Notes: generated by a model from the letters alone, not told the origin. A DNA stretch of 64,000 bases from Bradyrhizobium jicamae (GCF_001440395.1 NZ_LLXZ01000059.1:62001-126000); one strand, 5' to 3'; counted from the stretch's first letter, positions 1-8,806 are shown. Program-made: numbers and translations.

Positions 1-155
1 AGACAGGCGCGGGCTTCCGCCAGCGTACCCGCGGCTTTCACCTGGTAACCGGCCTTGGTCAGCGCGTCCTGCAGCCGCCAAAGCGTCGGCGCATCGTCCT
101 CAAGCAGCACGACCGTGATGGCCTCGGCTTTCGGCCCCTCGCTCAATGAATTCAT
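1..155 (-). CDS. Response regulator, N-terminal part (runs off window)
   Basis: The first 51 residues of a protein that begins at an ATG at 155 and leaves the window at position 1. The stretch VVLLEDDAPTLWRLQDAL has the paired acidic residues and first helix of a CheY-like receiver domain. Nothing of the output domain is visible, so the class (LuxR, OmpR or other) cannot be told. It is transcribed away from the small genes that follow. Confidence 0.7.
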   Translation of the reverse strand, partial: MNSLSEGPKAEAITVVLLEDDAPTLWRLQDALTKAGYQVKAAGTLAEARAC

Positions 156-264
156 CTGAAAACTCCGGCCGCTGTCCCTGCAGCCCGGCCAAGTGTAACG
201 CCGCCGCGGTTTTTTGCGACACCCATGTTCATGGGGCGGGGATTTTACGACTGTTGGCAGTGTC

Positions 265-462
265 TCAGTTTGAATCTTGAGGTCGGAAACCAGAGACAAG
301 CTTGATATGGATATCTTGGGCAACGATCTGGCGCGCCCATTCGGCCTGATCTTCCCTGATCAAATTCGCAACCAGCAACTCCTCTACGATGGACGCGCCC
401 ACCTCCTCGCTCCACTTGATGTCCGCTTCGTTTCGCTTCTCATCCATCATGCCGCTACTCAC
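265..462 (-). CDS. Small hypothetical protein, 65 aa
   Basis: A short, charged, soluble protein with the core EELLVANLIREDQAEWARQIVAQDI. It has no signal peptide or membrane segment. A plus-strand frame of similar length overlaps it but reads like a shadow, with runs of Arg, Pro and Thr. I do not recognise a family; short proteins of this style are common in rhizobial genomes. Its function is unknown. Confidence 0.5.
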   Translation of the reverse strand: MSSGMMDEKRNEADIKWSEEVGASIVEELLVANLIREDQAEWARQIVAQDIHIKLVSGFRPQDSN

Positions 463-554
463 CTCTTAAAGCGACCGCGTACTTGCTTCGCATCGACGAG
501 CCATGACGCGGGCGGTCCGATGCCCGTCACGCCCTTGATCAGAACAGGGCAGCC

Positions 555-731
555 TCAATCTTCGGTACGCCAACCGCCCAAAAGAAAAACCTTGCGCGGT
601 CTGCGTTTCGTTCCGGCTTGCTTTTGGACATCGGCAAGGTCAACGGCAGAGCGCTTCATGAGAAGCTTCACGGCGATTCCAATGATGAGGAATGGTGTCA
701 GGTAGATCGCCAAGGTTTCGAGTGCCCACAT
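555..731 (-). CDS. Small single-pass membrane protein
   Basis: Starting at the internal Met at 731 gives a 58-residue protein: one hydrophobic helix near the N-terminus (LETLAIYLTPFLIIGIAVKL), then a basic cytoplasmic tail with KRRPRK. The frame stays open upstream to 803, but the extra residues look non-native, so the shorter start is preferred. No family is recognised. Confidence 0.45.
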   Translation of the reverse strand: MWALETLAIYLTPFLIIGIAVKLLMKRSAVDLADVQKQAGTKRRPRKVFLLGGWRTED

Positions 732-899
732 GGCCGTTCTCCGGGCTGGGACAAGCTGAACACTGAGGGCTCTAATACGGTCAGCGCCGATGAGAACAAT
801 CAAGGAACGCGAACATCAAAATCGACTTCCTATACTAACACACAGCGACCTTCCCTGAGGAGCGGTTTATATGATTGCTCGCTCAACGAGGCCGCCCAA

Positions 900-2168
900 A
901 TGCCGAAAGCTCCAGAGAATGCCCCGCCGGATCGGCACGCTTCCGAACCCGGCCGCCTTCCCGTCACATCAGACGATATCACGGCCGCGGCCGCATCCAT
1001 TGCCGGTTCCGTCATCGTCACCGAATGCGACCAGAGCCGGACGCTGAGCGAGATTTGCGGCTGCAACGTCTGGCTCAAATTCGAGAACCTGCAGTTCACC
1101 TCGACCTTCAAGGAGCGCGGCGCGCTCAACCGGCTGCGGGCGCTGTCGCCGGACGAGCGGCGGCGCGGCGTGATCGCGATGTCGGCCGGCAATCACGCGC
1201 AGGGCGTGGCCTATCACGCGAGCCGGCTCGGCATTCCCGCTAGCATCGTGATGCCGATCGGCACGCCGATGGTGAAGATCGAGAACACGCGGCGTCACGG
1301 CGCGAACACGATCATTTCCGGCAAGACGCTGGAGGAGGCCGGCGAGTTCGCCCGCAAGCATGGCGAGGCGAACAACCTCATCATGATCCATCCTTACGAC
1401 GATCCCTTGATCATCGCAGGCCAGGGCACCATCGCGCTCGAAATGCTCAAGGCCGCGCCTGATCTCGATACGATGGTGATCCCGATCGGCGGCGGCGGGC
1501 TGATCTCCGGCATGGCGATTGCGGCCAAATCGCTGAAGCCGGAATTGCGCATCGTCGGCGTGCAGGCGCAGCTTTATCCGTCGATGTATAACGTCATCCG
1601 TGGCGAGCAGTTGCCGATGCGCGGCGATACGCTCGCCGAAGGCATTGCGGTGAAGGTGCCGGGACGGATCACCACCGAAATCATCCGCGATCTCGTCGAC
1701 GACATCGTTCTCGTCACCGAAGATCAGATCGAACGCGCGGTGTCGATGCTGATCGCGATCGAAAAGACCGTGGTCGAGGGCGCCGGCGCAGTGGGCCTTG
1801 CCGCGATACTGGCGGCGCCGGAGCGTTTTGCCGGGCGCCATGTCGGCCTGGTCCTGACCGGCGGAAACATAGATACGCGCCTGATCGCCTCCGTCCTGAC
1901 CCGCGAGCTCGCCCGCGAGGGCCGGCTGACGCAGATCGCCATCGACATCGTCGACCGGCCCGGCCAGCTCGCCGCCGTCTCGGCACTGCTCGCCGAAGCC
2001 GGCGCCAACATCATCGAGGTCTCGCACCAGCGCACGTTCTCCGACCTGCCGGCCAAGGGCACCCTGCTCGAAGTCGTGATCGAGACGAGAGACCGCGCGC
2101 ATCTGGAGGACGTGATGAAACGGCTCGGTGAGGCGGGATTTGTCGCGTGGCTGCCGGGGCGAAGGTAG
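900..2168 (+). CDS. ilvA: Threonine ammonia-lyase (PLP-dependent) with ACT domain
   Basis: A 422-residue fold-type II PLP enzyme that deaminates threonine to 2-oxobutyrate, the first step to isoleucine. The PLP-binding lysine is K71 in TSTFKERGAL, and the phosphate-binding glycine loop is GGGGLISG near residue 197. The last 75 or so residues form an ACT domain (IVDRPGQLAAVSALLAEAG), as in the short, single-ACT bacterial enzymes. The frame is open upstream to 618, but homology begins around the ATG at 900, so that start is chosen. It could act catabolically (TdcB-like) rather than in isoleucine synthesis; no ilv neighbours are present to decide. Confidence 0.9.
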   Translation: MPKAPENAPPDRHASEPGRLPVTSDDITAAAASIAGSVIVTECDQSRTLSEICGCNVWLKFENLQFTSTFKERGALNRLRALSPDERRRGVIAMSAGNHAQGVAYHASRLGIPASIVMPIGTPMVKIENTRRHGANTIISGKTLEEAGEFARKHGEANNLIMIHPYDDPLIIAGQGTIALEMLKAAPDLDTMVIPIGGGGLISGMAIAAKSLKPELRIVGVQAQLYPSMYNVIRGEQLPMRGDTLAEGIAVKVPGRITTEIIRDLVDDIVLVTEDQIERAVSMLIAIEKTVVEGAGAVGLAAILAAPERFAGRHVGLVLTGGNIDTRLIASVLTRELAREGRLTQIAIDIVDRPGQLAAVSALLAEAGANIIEVSHQRTFSDLPAKGTLLEVVIETRDRAHLEDVMKRLGEAGFVAWLPGRR

Positions 2169-2201
2169 GCGTAGCGCTTTCGAGCGAAGTTGACGTGACT
2201 A

Positions 2202-2648
2202 TCAAGCCGGCCATTTAACCCGGCTCCATAGCGCGGCGACTACACAGAAATCGATCCAGAGGTGGATGACCAGGGATATCCAGGGCGGGTTGGCCGTGGA
2301 GACGAGTTTCTTGATGGACAGCTTGAATGGATTGCTTTCCGCAGCAGATTGAATGAAATCGGTAATGTCTTTCTGTAGCTGCCGATTGATTTGAAGTCCC
2401 TGTTTCAGCAGTTTCCAATTTCCGAATGTGAATACCAAAAAGCCAAGCGTCACGGCACCGGCAATAATGGGCGACAGAGGCGATACGCTAAACCCATATC
2501 CCGCTGCAGCGAATGTCGCTGCAACATAGACCGTCCAGAGACTATTGATTGTTGTCGTCTGTTGCGTGAACAGACTGACGGCATGGTTGAGCTCAAACTT
2601 GTCCATTGTCGACTGCCCCAGACTATCCTGAACAGTCGCTGCCTTCAT
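2202..2648 (-). CDS. Hypothetical membrane protein
   Basis: About 148 residues with hydrophobic segments at roughly residues 35-55, 60-80 and near the C-terminus (WISLVIHLWIDFCVVAALW). The ATG at 2648 is preferred over one at 2666 because a GGAG sequence lies just upstream of it. The N-terminal part before the first membrane segment is polar and may be an amphipathic helix. It is convergent with the threonine ammonia-lyase gene. No family is recognised. Confidence 0.55.
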   Translation of the reverse strand: MKAATVQDSLGQSTMDKFELNHAVSLFTQQTTTINSLWTVYVAATFAAAGYGFSVSPLSPIIAGAVTLGFLVFTFGNWKLLKQGLQINRQLQKDITDFIQSAAESNPFKLSIKKLVSTANPPWISLVIHLWIDFCVVAALWSRVKWPA

Positions 2649-2757
2649 TGGGCCGGCTCCATTCATCGAAAACGAGGTAAGCCGTAATTCTTAGCTCCTG
2701 CGCCGCAGCAGGCCGCATGGCAGACAATATTAGGTTAGCGCTCGACTTGTCCGTGAT

Positions 2758-3651
2758 CTAGTTCACCAACCGCACCGCGCCGACCTCGCTGACATCATAC
2801 CCGCCAAGCTCGCTGGCCCGATCGCGAAACCCCGCCTGCCGTACGAACTCGAACAGTGCCTGCGGGCCTTTCATGAAATAGTCGCGCTGCCGCATCACGA
2901 GGTCGAAGCGCTCCCAGGTGAGGGGGAGAAAGTCGAGCCCCGCCGATTTCGCTACGCTTCGCGTGGCGATGCCGCAATCGATGCGGCCGGCGCGCACGGC
3001 TTGCGCGATATCGGGGCCGGTCGGAAAGGCGGGCTTTGCCAGTTTCAGTTCGTCGAGCGTGATACCGGCGCGTGCTAATAGCGCGAGCAGCAGCAGTTGC
3101 GCGCCGGCGCCCGCCGGACGTTGCGCCATCCGCGCGCGCGATGCGGCGATCGAGGCGATGTCGCTCAAATCAAGCGGATTGCCAGGGGCGACCAGAATGC
3201 CTTGCTCCCGCCGCGCAAATGCAATGACGACGGCGTCGTGCAGTCCCGCCGCATCGGCGACCGCATCGATATTGGCTCTTTCGTCATCGCCATCCAGCCG
3301 ATGCAAATGGATCGCGGCGACCATCACCTCGCCACGCGTCAGCCGCCGCAGGCCTTCCTCGCTGCCTTCGGGCAGGCTGGCCAGGCCGGAATTGCTTTCG
3401 CGCAAGCCCCATTCCAGCAGCGGATCGTGGCTGCCGCCGAAGATCGGGGGCGCCGACACCTGCGCCAAGCCGGCCGGCGCGATCAGGCCGGCGGAGACCC
3501 AGCGGTCCAGCGCGGCGCGCGAAAACAGCCAGCGCCCGGTCACCTTGCTGCAAGGCACCGCGCGGTCCGCCACCAGCTCGTAAAGCTTGCGTTCGGATAG
3601 CCGCAGATAGTCGGCAGCCTCGTCCGTGGTCAGGAGTTCCCGTACAGGCAT
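2758..3651 (-). CDS. Tungstate/molybdate-type transcriptional regulator (excisionase HTH + PBP-like domain)
   Basis: A 297-residue protein. Residues 6-55 form an excisionase/MerR-type helix-turn-helix (LLTTDEAADYLRLSERKLY). Residues about 85-285 resemble a periplasmic-binding-protein-like sensor domain (PF12727 type). Regulators of this build often sit beside tungstate or molybdate transporters and sense the oxyanion directly. This one is divergent from tupB with 82 bp between the two starts, and a palindrome at 3657-3670 lies in that gap. The link to tungstate is inferred from position; a molybdate response is also possible. Confidence 0.75.
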   Translation of the reverse strand: MPVRELLTTDEAADYLRLSERKLYELVADRAVPCSKVTGRWLFSRAALDRWVSAGLIAPAGLAQVSAPPIFGGSHDPLLEWGLRESNSGLASLPEGSEEGLRRLTRGEVMVAAIHLHRLDGDDERANIDAVADAAGLHDAVVIAFARREQGILVAPGNPLDLSDIASIAASRARMAQRPAGAGAQLLLLALLARAGITLDELKLAKPAFPTGPDIAQAVRAGRIDCGIATRSVAKSAGLDFLPLTWERFDLVMRQRDYFMKGPQALFEFVRQAGFRDRASELGGYDVSEVGAVRLVN

Positions 3652-3656
3652 GGATA

Positions 3657-3670
3657 TGCACCTGGGTGCA
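3657..3670. promoter_or_regulatory. Candidate operator palindrome between regulator and tupB
   Basis: TGCACCTGGGTGCA has two perfect 6-base arms (TGCACC/GGTGCA) around a 2-base centre. It lies 6 bp upstream of the regulator start and 63 bp upstream of tupB, a fitting place for a shared operator. Its role is inferred from symmetry and position only. Confidence 0.4.
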
Positions 3671-3733
3671 GCATTTCCGCAAATTGACCATGTCAGGACC
3701 GTCTGCGCAAGATGTTTGCCAAACGGAATTCCA

Positions 3734-4426
3734 ATGGCCAGCGACGTTTCAGCCCTTCAACTCGTGCTCTCCGGCGATCCGGCGCTGTTCGCCATTGTGC
3801 GGCTGTCGCTCTATGTCAGCCTGGCAGCGGTGGTGCTGGCGGCGCTGATCGGCATTCCGCTCGGCGCCTGGATCGCGCTGACGAATTTCCGCGGCCGCCA
3901 GGGCGTCATCGTCCTGCTCAACGCTCTGATGGGCCTGCCGCCGGTCGTCGTCGGTCTTGCGGTGTATCTCGCGCTGTCGCGGTCCGGGCCGCTCGGTTCG
4001 TTCGGCCTGTTGTTCACTCCGGGCGCCATGATCGTCGCGCAGACCGTGCTGGTGGCGCCGATCATCGCCGCGCTGACGCGCCAGACCATCGAGGATCTCT
4101 GGATCGAATACCGCGACGAGCTCACCGCGATGAATCTCGGTCCCTTCGGCCGCGTCGCGGCGCTGATCTGGGATGCGCGCTTCAGCCTGGTCACCGCGCT
4201 GCTCGCCGGCTTCGGCCGCGCCGCGGCGGAGGTCGGCGCCATCATCATCGTCGGCGGCAACATCGAGGGCTTCACCCGCACGATGACGACGGCGATTGCG
4301 CTGGAAACGTCCAAGGGCGACCTGCCGCTCGCGGTCGGCCTCGGCCTCGTGCTGATTGGAATCGTGATCGCCGTCAACGCGCTGGCCTGGACCGCCCGTC
4401 GCGCCGGCGAACGACTGGCGGGATGA
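3734..4426 (+). CDS. tupB: Tungstate ABC transporter permease TupB
   Basis: A 230-residue inner-membrane permease with about five hydrophobic segments. It carries the EAA-type cytoplasmic loop that contacts the ATPase (around ELTAMNLGPFGRVAALIWDA) and the AEVGAIIIVGGNI stretch typical of TupB/ModB-like permeases. It is first in the operon, overlapping tupC by four bases (ATGA). The ATG at 3734 is chosen because the upstream in-frame sequence lies in the regulatory gap and lacks permease character. Confidence 0.9.
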   Translation: MASDVSALQLVLSGDPALFAIVRLSLYVSLAAVVLAALIGIPLGAWIALTNFRGRQGVIVLLNALMGLPPVVVGLAVYLALSRSGPLGSFGLLFTPGAMIVAQTVLVAPIIAALTRQTIEDLWIEYRDELTAMNLGPFGRVAALIWDARFSLVTALLAGFGRAAAEVGAIIIVGGNIEGFTRTMTTAIALETSKGDLPLAVGLGLVLIGIVIAVNALAWTARRAGERLAG

Positions 4427-5151
4427 CCATGCGCGCGCCGTCGAGCGAACTGCCGATTGAATTCGATGGCGTCACGGTTGCGGCCGGCGGCGTCACGATC
4501 CTCGATAACATCGCGCTTACGCTGGCGCCGGGTGCGCCGACGGTGCTGATCGGCCCTAACGGTTCGGGCAAATCGACACTGTTGCGCGTGGCGATGGGGC
4601 TGCTCGCGCCTTCGCGCGGACGCATCACCTGGGGCGGGCTGGAAAACGTCCCGCCGCACAAGCGCGCGATCGTGTTCCAGCGCCCGGCGATGCTTCGTCG
4701 CAGCGCCGCCGCCAATGTCAGCTTCGCGCTACGTGCGGCGGGTGTCCCGCGCGCCGAGCATGCGCGCCGCACCGGCGAACTGCTCCGGCTTGTCGGCCTC
4801 GAGGCGCTCGCCGATCGCGCCGCGCGTCGTCTCTCCGGCGGCGAGCAGCAGCGGCTGGCGCTGGCACGCGCGCTCGCACGAGATCCTGCGGTGCTGTTTC
4901 TGGACGAGCCGACCGCGAGCCTCGATCCGGTCGCCACCAAGGCGGTGGAAGACATCATCCGCGCGGTCAGCGAACGCAACATCAAGGTCGTGATGGCGAC
5001 GCACGATTTCGGCGAGGCGCGCCGGCTTGCCGGCGAGGTCGTCATGCTCCACCGCGGCCGCATCGTGGAAACCGGCGCAGTCGCGTCGTTTTTCGATGCG
5101 CCGCAAACGCCAGAGGCGAGGACATTCCTCGCTGGCGAATTACTGATTTGA
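4423..5151 (+). CDS. tupC: Tungstate ABC transporter ATP-binding protein TupC
   Basis: A 242-residue ABC ATPase that powers TupB. Visible motifs are Walker A GPNGSGKST, signature LSGGEQQRLALARAL, Walker B VLFLDEPTASLD and the switch histidine in ATHDF. It begins in the tupB stop codon (ATGA overlap), indicating translational coupling. A second in-frame ATG lies two codons later. There is no C-terminal TOBE-type regulatory extension, which fits a Tup-type rather than ModC-type ATPase. Confidence 0.9.
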   Translation: MTMRAPSSELPIEFDGVTVAAGGVTILDNIALTLAPGAPTVLIGPNGSGKSTLLRVAMGLLAPSRGRITWGGLENVPPHKRAIVFQRPAMLRRSAAANVSFALRAAGVPRAEHARRTGELLRLVGLEALADRAARRLSGGEQQRLALARALARDPAVLFLDEPTASLDPVATKAVEDIIRAVSERNIKVVMATHDFGEARRLAGEVVMLHRGRIVETGAVASFFDAPQTPEARTFLAGELLI

Positions 5152-5162
5152 GGAGGAAATAA

Positions 5163-5993
5163 ATGAATATGCTCACCCGCCGCGTGCTGATCGCCGCCGC
5201 CGCTCTTGTTTTCGCAAGTCCTGCCTTCGCGCAGGACAAATCGATTGTGGTGGCTTCGACCACCTCGACGCAGGATTCCGGCCTGTTCGGCCACATCCTG
5301 CCGATGTTCAAGGCCAAGACCGGCATCGATGTGAAGGTGGTCGCGCAAGGCACCGGTCAGGCGCTTGATACCGGCCGCCGCGGCGATGCCGACGTCGTGT
5401 TCGTCCATGCCAGGCCCGCGGAAGAAAAATTCGTGTCGGAAGGCTTTGGCGTCAAGCGCTACCCCGTGATGTACAACGACTTCGTCTTGATCGGGCCGAA
5501 GAGCGATCCGGCCGGCATCAAGGGTTCGAAGGATATCGTTGCGGCGCTTTCCGCGATCAAGGCCAAGGGATCCGATTTCATCTCGCGCGGCGACAAGTCC
5601 GGCACCCATCAGGCCGAGCTCAATCTCTGGAAGGTTGCCGGCGTCGATATCGCGAAAGACAAGGGCCCCTGGTACAAGGAGATCGGGCAGGGCATGGGCG
5701 CGGCGCTCAACACCGCGTCCGCCTCGAACGCCTATGTGCTCGCCGATCGCGGCACCTGGCTGTCGTTCAAGAACCGTGGCGATCTCGTCATTGCCGTCGA
5801 AGGCGACAAGCGGCTGTTCAACCAGTACGGCGTCATGCTCGTTAGCCCGGAGAAGCATGCGAGCGTCAAGAAAGACCTCGGCCAGCAATTCATCGACTGG
5901 CTGGTATCATCCGAGGGCCAGAAGGCGATCGCCGATTACAAGATCAACGGCGAGCAGTTGTTCTATCCCAACGCCAGCGATTCCGGCGCGTGA
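5163..5993 (+). CDS. tupA: Tungstate-binding periplasmic protein TupA
   Basis: A 276-residue exported binding protein. Residues 1-23 are a Sec signal peptide ending in AFA-QD. The oxyanion-binding signature TTSTQDSGL follows at about residue 33, and SRGDKSGTH and the ASNAYVLADRGTW stretch are also characteristic of TupA. An AGGAGG ribosome-binding site at 5151-5156 directly follows the tupC stop. It delivers tungstate to TupBC and sits third in the operon. Confidence 0.92.
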   Translation: MNMLTRRVLIAAAALVFASPAFAQDKSIVVASTTSTQDSGLFGHILPMFKAKTGIDVKVVAQGTGQALDTGRRGDADVVFVHARPAEEKFVSEGFGVKRYPVMYNDFVLIGPKSDPAGIKGSKDIVAALSAIKAKGSDFISRGDKSGTHQAELNLWKVAGVDIAKDKGPWYKEIGQGMGAALNTASASNAYVLADRGTWLSFKNRGDLVIAVEGDKRLFNQYGVMLVSPEKHASVKKDLGQQFIDWLVSSEGQKAIADYKINGEQLFYPNASDSGA

Positions 5994-6799
5994 TGCTTGC
6001 CCGGCTCTCGGCGGCACTTGCGATTCTCCTGGTCACGATGGCGCCTGTGATGGCAGAGGAAACGGTATTGCTCCATGCCGCCGGCAGCCTGCGCGGGGCG
6101 CTGAGCGAGGTGGCAAAGGCTTTTGAAGCCGCCGGCCTCGGCAAGGTGCAGCCGAAATTCGGCGCATCCGGTTTGCTGAAGGACGAGATATCGGCGGGCG
6201 CCAAGGCGGAGGTGTTCGCCTCCGCCAACATGGAACACCCGCAGGCGCTGGCGCAGGAGAAGCGCAGCGGCCCTGTCGTGCTGTTCGCGCGCAACCGGTT
6301 GTGCGCGCTGGCGCGGCCCGGCCTCGAGGTTACGCCGGCCGTACTCTTGGATCGCATGCTCGACCCGCAAGTGAAGGTCGGCACCTCGACGCCGAAGGCC
6401 GACCCGTCGGGCGATTACGCCTGGGAGGTTTTCCGCAAGGCCGAGAAGATCAGGCCCGGCGCCTTTGCGACGCTGGAGAGGAAAGCGCTGCAACTCACCG
6501 GCGGTCCCGCGAGCCCGCCCGCACCGCAGGGCCGCTCGGTCTATGGCGAATTGATCGCGCAGAACGCCGCCGATATCTTTCTGACCTATTGCACCAATGC
6601 GCTCGCCGCGCAGCGCGAGAATCCGGCGCAGCAGATTGTGCAACTACCCGATGCGCTCGCGGTCGGCGCCGATTACGGCCTGACCGTGATCAACGGCGCC
6701 TCGGCGCCAGCGTACAAATTCGCGCTGTTCATCCTCTCGGCGGAAGGCCAGCGCACGCTGGCAAATCACGGCTTTGTCGCGCCGGCTCTGCCGCAATAG
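5993..6799 (+). CDS. ModA-like molybdate/tungstate substrate-binding protein
   Basis: A 268-residue protein with a signal peptide (residues 1-19, ending VMA-EE). The mature part opens with VLLHAAGSLRGALSEVAKAF, the typical start of a ModA-type extracellular solute-binding domain, and continues with ASANMEHP and NRLCALARPG. The ATG overlaps the tupA stop (TGATG), so it is the fourth gene of the tup operon. A second binding protein in a Tup operon suggests either a wider ligand range or a sensing role. The ligand is inferred; other small oxyanions are possible. Confidence 0.8.
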   Translation: MLARLSAALAILLVTMAPVMAEETVLLHAAGSLRGALSEVAKAFEAAGLGKVQPKFGASGLLKDEISAGAKAEVFASANMEHPQALAQEKRSGPVVLFARNRLCALARPGLEVTPAVLLDRMLDPQVKVGTSTPKADPSGDYAWEVFRKAEKIRPGAFATLERKALQLTGGPASPPAPQGRSVYGELIAQNAADIFLTYCTNALAAQRENPAQQIVQLPDALAVGADYGLTVINGASAPAYKFALFILSAEGQRTLANHGFVAPALPQ

Positions 6800-6886
6800 G
6801 AGACGTTCGATGCTTCGCTCCGCCGTCGCGCTGGTGATCCGCCTGTAACCGGGAGCGCAGGTGTCGATCGGCCCGGTGCGATAAGT

Positions 6887-7102
6887 TCACGATCCGAGCG
6901 CGGCGGGCGGCGTCTCCTCGTCCCGCTGGGGCGTGGGATCCACGATCCGCCGATAGGTCGGCACCCAAGCGCTATCCCATGTTTCGAGCGTCGTGCCGCA
7001 GGCCGTGCACTCAAAGCTGTCGATCTCGCGCGAGGGCGCCATCGCCTCGGTGCGATGGTAGATCGCGCCACATCTGCATTGTCGCTGCTTTTCGATCACC
7101 AC
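6887..7102 (-). CDS. Small zinc-ribbon protein
   Basis: A 71-residue protein with two cysteine pairs, CRCG near residue 9 and CTAC near residue 32, separated by about 20 residues: a likely zinc ribbon. There is no export signal. It is convergent with the tup operon and divergent from the histidine-rich gene. Proteins of this size and style are common hypotheticals in Bradyrhizobium. Its role is unknown. Confidence 0.6.
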   Translation of the reverse strand: MVIEKQRQCRCGAIYHRTEAMAPSREIDSFECTACGTTLETWDSAWVPTYRRIVDPTPQRDEETPPAALGS

Positions 7103-7268
7103 GAACCTTTACGCCGCGACTCATCGCCGGACAACGCTACTCTTGTCGCAGGAATTCGCGTTCATCTTCGTGAATATTTGTTCAAGAAACGAAGCGCGGT
7201 CGTTATGTCGCACGCCGGAACGACGCGTGCGCTGGCCGGTTAACCCGGACATGTTTCACTGGAGTTCG

Positions 7269-7601
7269 ATGATGAAGAAGCAAGCTATCGTATTCGCCGT
7301 TGGTGCTGCTGCGCTGATGGGAGGTTCTGCAGCCAACGCCGCCGACAATGCGGTGAAGGCAAAGAATGCGACGGGTGCCGCCCAGACGTCCACCGACTTT
7401 AGCGCCCAGCACCGTCATTGGCGCCATCACCACCACCATTACGGGCGCCACCATCACTGGGGTCACCATCACCACCGGCCTTATTACAGGAGCTATAACT
7501 ACTACGCGCCGCGCGCGTACGGCTATTACGGTCCCCGCCACTACGGTCACCGTCACTACGGCGGTCCCGGCGTGACCTTCAGCTTCGGCAGCGGCTGGTA
7601 A
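7269..7601 (+). CDS. Exported His/Tyr/Gly-rich protein
   Basis: A 110-residue protein. Residues 1-22 are a signal peptide with cleavage after ANA. The mature chain is dominated by HHHHH, YGRHHHWGHHHH and repeated RHYG motifs, with very few acidic residues. Such composition suggests metal binding or a surface/envelope role, but no enzymatic fold is visible. A strong hairpin terminator follows 16 bp after the stop. The frame is open further upstream, but the signal peptide fixes the start at 7269 or 7272. Confidence 0.7.
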   Translation: MMKKQAIVFAVGAAALMGGSAANAADNAVKAKNATGAAQTSTDFSAQHRHWRHHHHHYGRHHHWGHHHHRPYYRSYNYYAPRAYGYYGPRHYGHRHYGGPGVTFSFGSGW

Positions 7602-7616
7602 AGCAGACTGACGAGT

Positions 7617-7648
7617 AAAAGCCCGCGAGCAATCGCGGGCTTTTTTCG
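7617..7648 (+). terminator. Rho-independent terminator
   Basis: The arms AGCCCGCGAG and CGCGGGCT surround a short loop and are followed by a run of six T. It ends transcription of the His-rich gene; the preceding A-run may also serve the convergent transglycosylase gene. Confidence 0.8.
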
Positions 7649-7663
7649 TTTGGCGAACCGTCG

Positions 7664-8686
7664 TTACAACTCCCGCGCCGCCCTCGATGATTTACGGCCG
7701 CTAGATTCCGACGCGAGACGCACGGCGGATTTCTTCCCTGATTTCCGCGCTGCCAGCAGCACGGCGCGTGCCTTGGCCTTGCTCGCCGCTGCACGGACGC
7801 GTCGGGCCACCGAACGCGCAGCAACACGCAGCTTTCTGACAGCCGCGTTCTTCTTCTCCTCGGCCTCACCGGATTCCGCCTTGCGTACCATCGCACTGGC
7901 TGAAGCCGTCAGGTCGACATTGACCATGGCGACCTGGTCTTGCCGCGACAGGCCGCCGACGCCCTCGCATGGCGCCTTGTGCGGCAGGTCGGTCGGCATG
8001 TGGACGGTGCTTTCCTCGTCGATCCAGGCTTCGGCCTTGTGGCCGGTGATGATCTTGACGTAATCGCGCGTTTCCTTTGGCAAAGAGCTGCGCCGCGACA
8101 GCCACTTTTCGATCCTGCCGCCGCCGGCATTATACGCCGCTGCCGCCAGCCCGAGATTGCCGAACTGATCATGCAGCTTGCGCAGGAATTTTGCTGACGC
8201 CGGAATCGCCTGCAGCGGATCGAACGGGTCTCGCAGGCCCACTTCGATCGCCGTCTGCGGCATGAATTGCGCGATGCCCCGCGCGCCCGCGGAACTGACT
8301 TCCGTCGCTTTGAACCTGCTTTCCTGCCAGAGCAGGCGCACGAAAAATCCGATCGGAATATCGTTTTCCTCGGCGGCAGTCTTGACCGCTTCACAGATCA
8401 AATTCGGTGGCCCGGCCACCTCGCTGACCGAGGCGGCTGCGTGAGCATCGGCATCGGCCGTCGCTGCAGATGGTGCGGCAACAATGCTTGCTGCATCCAA
8501 TCCTTGCGAGGTTTCGACTGACGCGGTCGCAGTTCCCGTGGGAGAACTCGATACCGCGGCGGGTTCCGATTGCGCTTCCGCGACGACGAACATTTGTTCC
8601 GCCCATACTGACTTGATGTCGGAACTTTCAAAATCCACCGAGATCACAAACACAGCAATCACGGCGGCGAAAACATATCGCATCAA
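7664..8686 (-). CDS. Lytic transglycosylase (SLT domain)
   Basis: A 340-residue exported protein. After an N-terminal signal segment (residues 1-30) comes a low-complexity Ala/Ser/Val linker to about residue 95, then an SLT catalytic domain with the glutamate in LLWQESRF and the GIAQFMPQTA and AYNAGGGRIEKW motifs. It cleaves peptidoglycan glycan strands in the periplasm. The last 90 residues are Lys/Arg/Ala-rich and may bind the cell wall. It is divergent from the MFS gene. The exact substrate and role (remodelling or secretion-system insertion) cannot be seen. Confidence 0.85.
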   Translation of the reverse strand: MMRYVFAAVIAVFVISVDFESSDIKSVWAEQMFVVAEAQSEPAAVSSSPTGTATASVETSQGLDAASIVAAPSAATADADAHAAASVSEVAGPPNLICEAVKTAAEENDIPIGFFVRLLWQESRFKATEVSSAGARGIAQFMPQTAIEVGLRDPFDPLQAIPASAKFLRKLHDQFGNLGLAAAAYNAGGGRIEKWLSRRSSLPKETRDYVKIITGHKAEAWIDEESTVHMPTDLPHKAPCEGVGGLSRQDQVAMVNVDLTASASAMVRKAESGEAEEKKNAAVRKLRVAARSVARRVRAAASKAKARAVLLAARKSGKKSAVRLASESSGRKSSRAAREL

Positions 8687-8806
8687 TTTCCATCCATGGT
8701 GTGTGATGGCGGTCGGTTAGAATTTGGATGTGGAAATTTCGCGGATGAACTGCGGCAGAGCCGTGTTCTTATCGCCCGTAATTCTACCGAGTGGAACCCT
8801 TGGAAC

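Noticed and set aside
277..705. Plus-strand 142-codon frame overlapping two small minus-strand genes
   Set aside because: Translation is rich in Arg, Pro and Thr with no domain pattern; the minus-strand frames look more like real proteins.
969..2102. Long minus-strand frame (377 codons) inside the threonine ammonia-lyase gene
   Set aside because: A high-GC shadow frame; composition dominated by Arg, Asp, Gly and His, while the plus strand has clear catalytic motifs.
4374..5888. Long minus-strand frame across tupC and tupA
   Set aside because: Antisense to genes with unmistakable ABC and binding-protein motifs.
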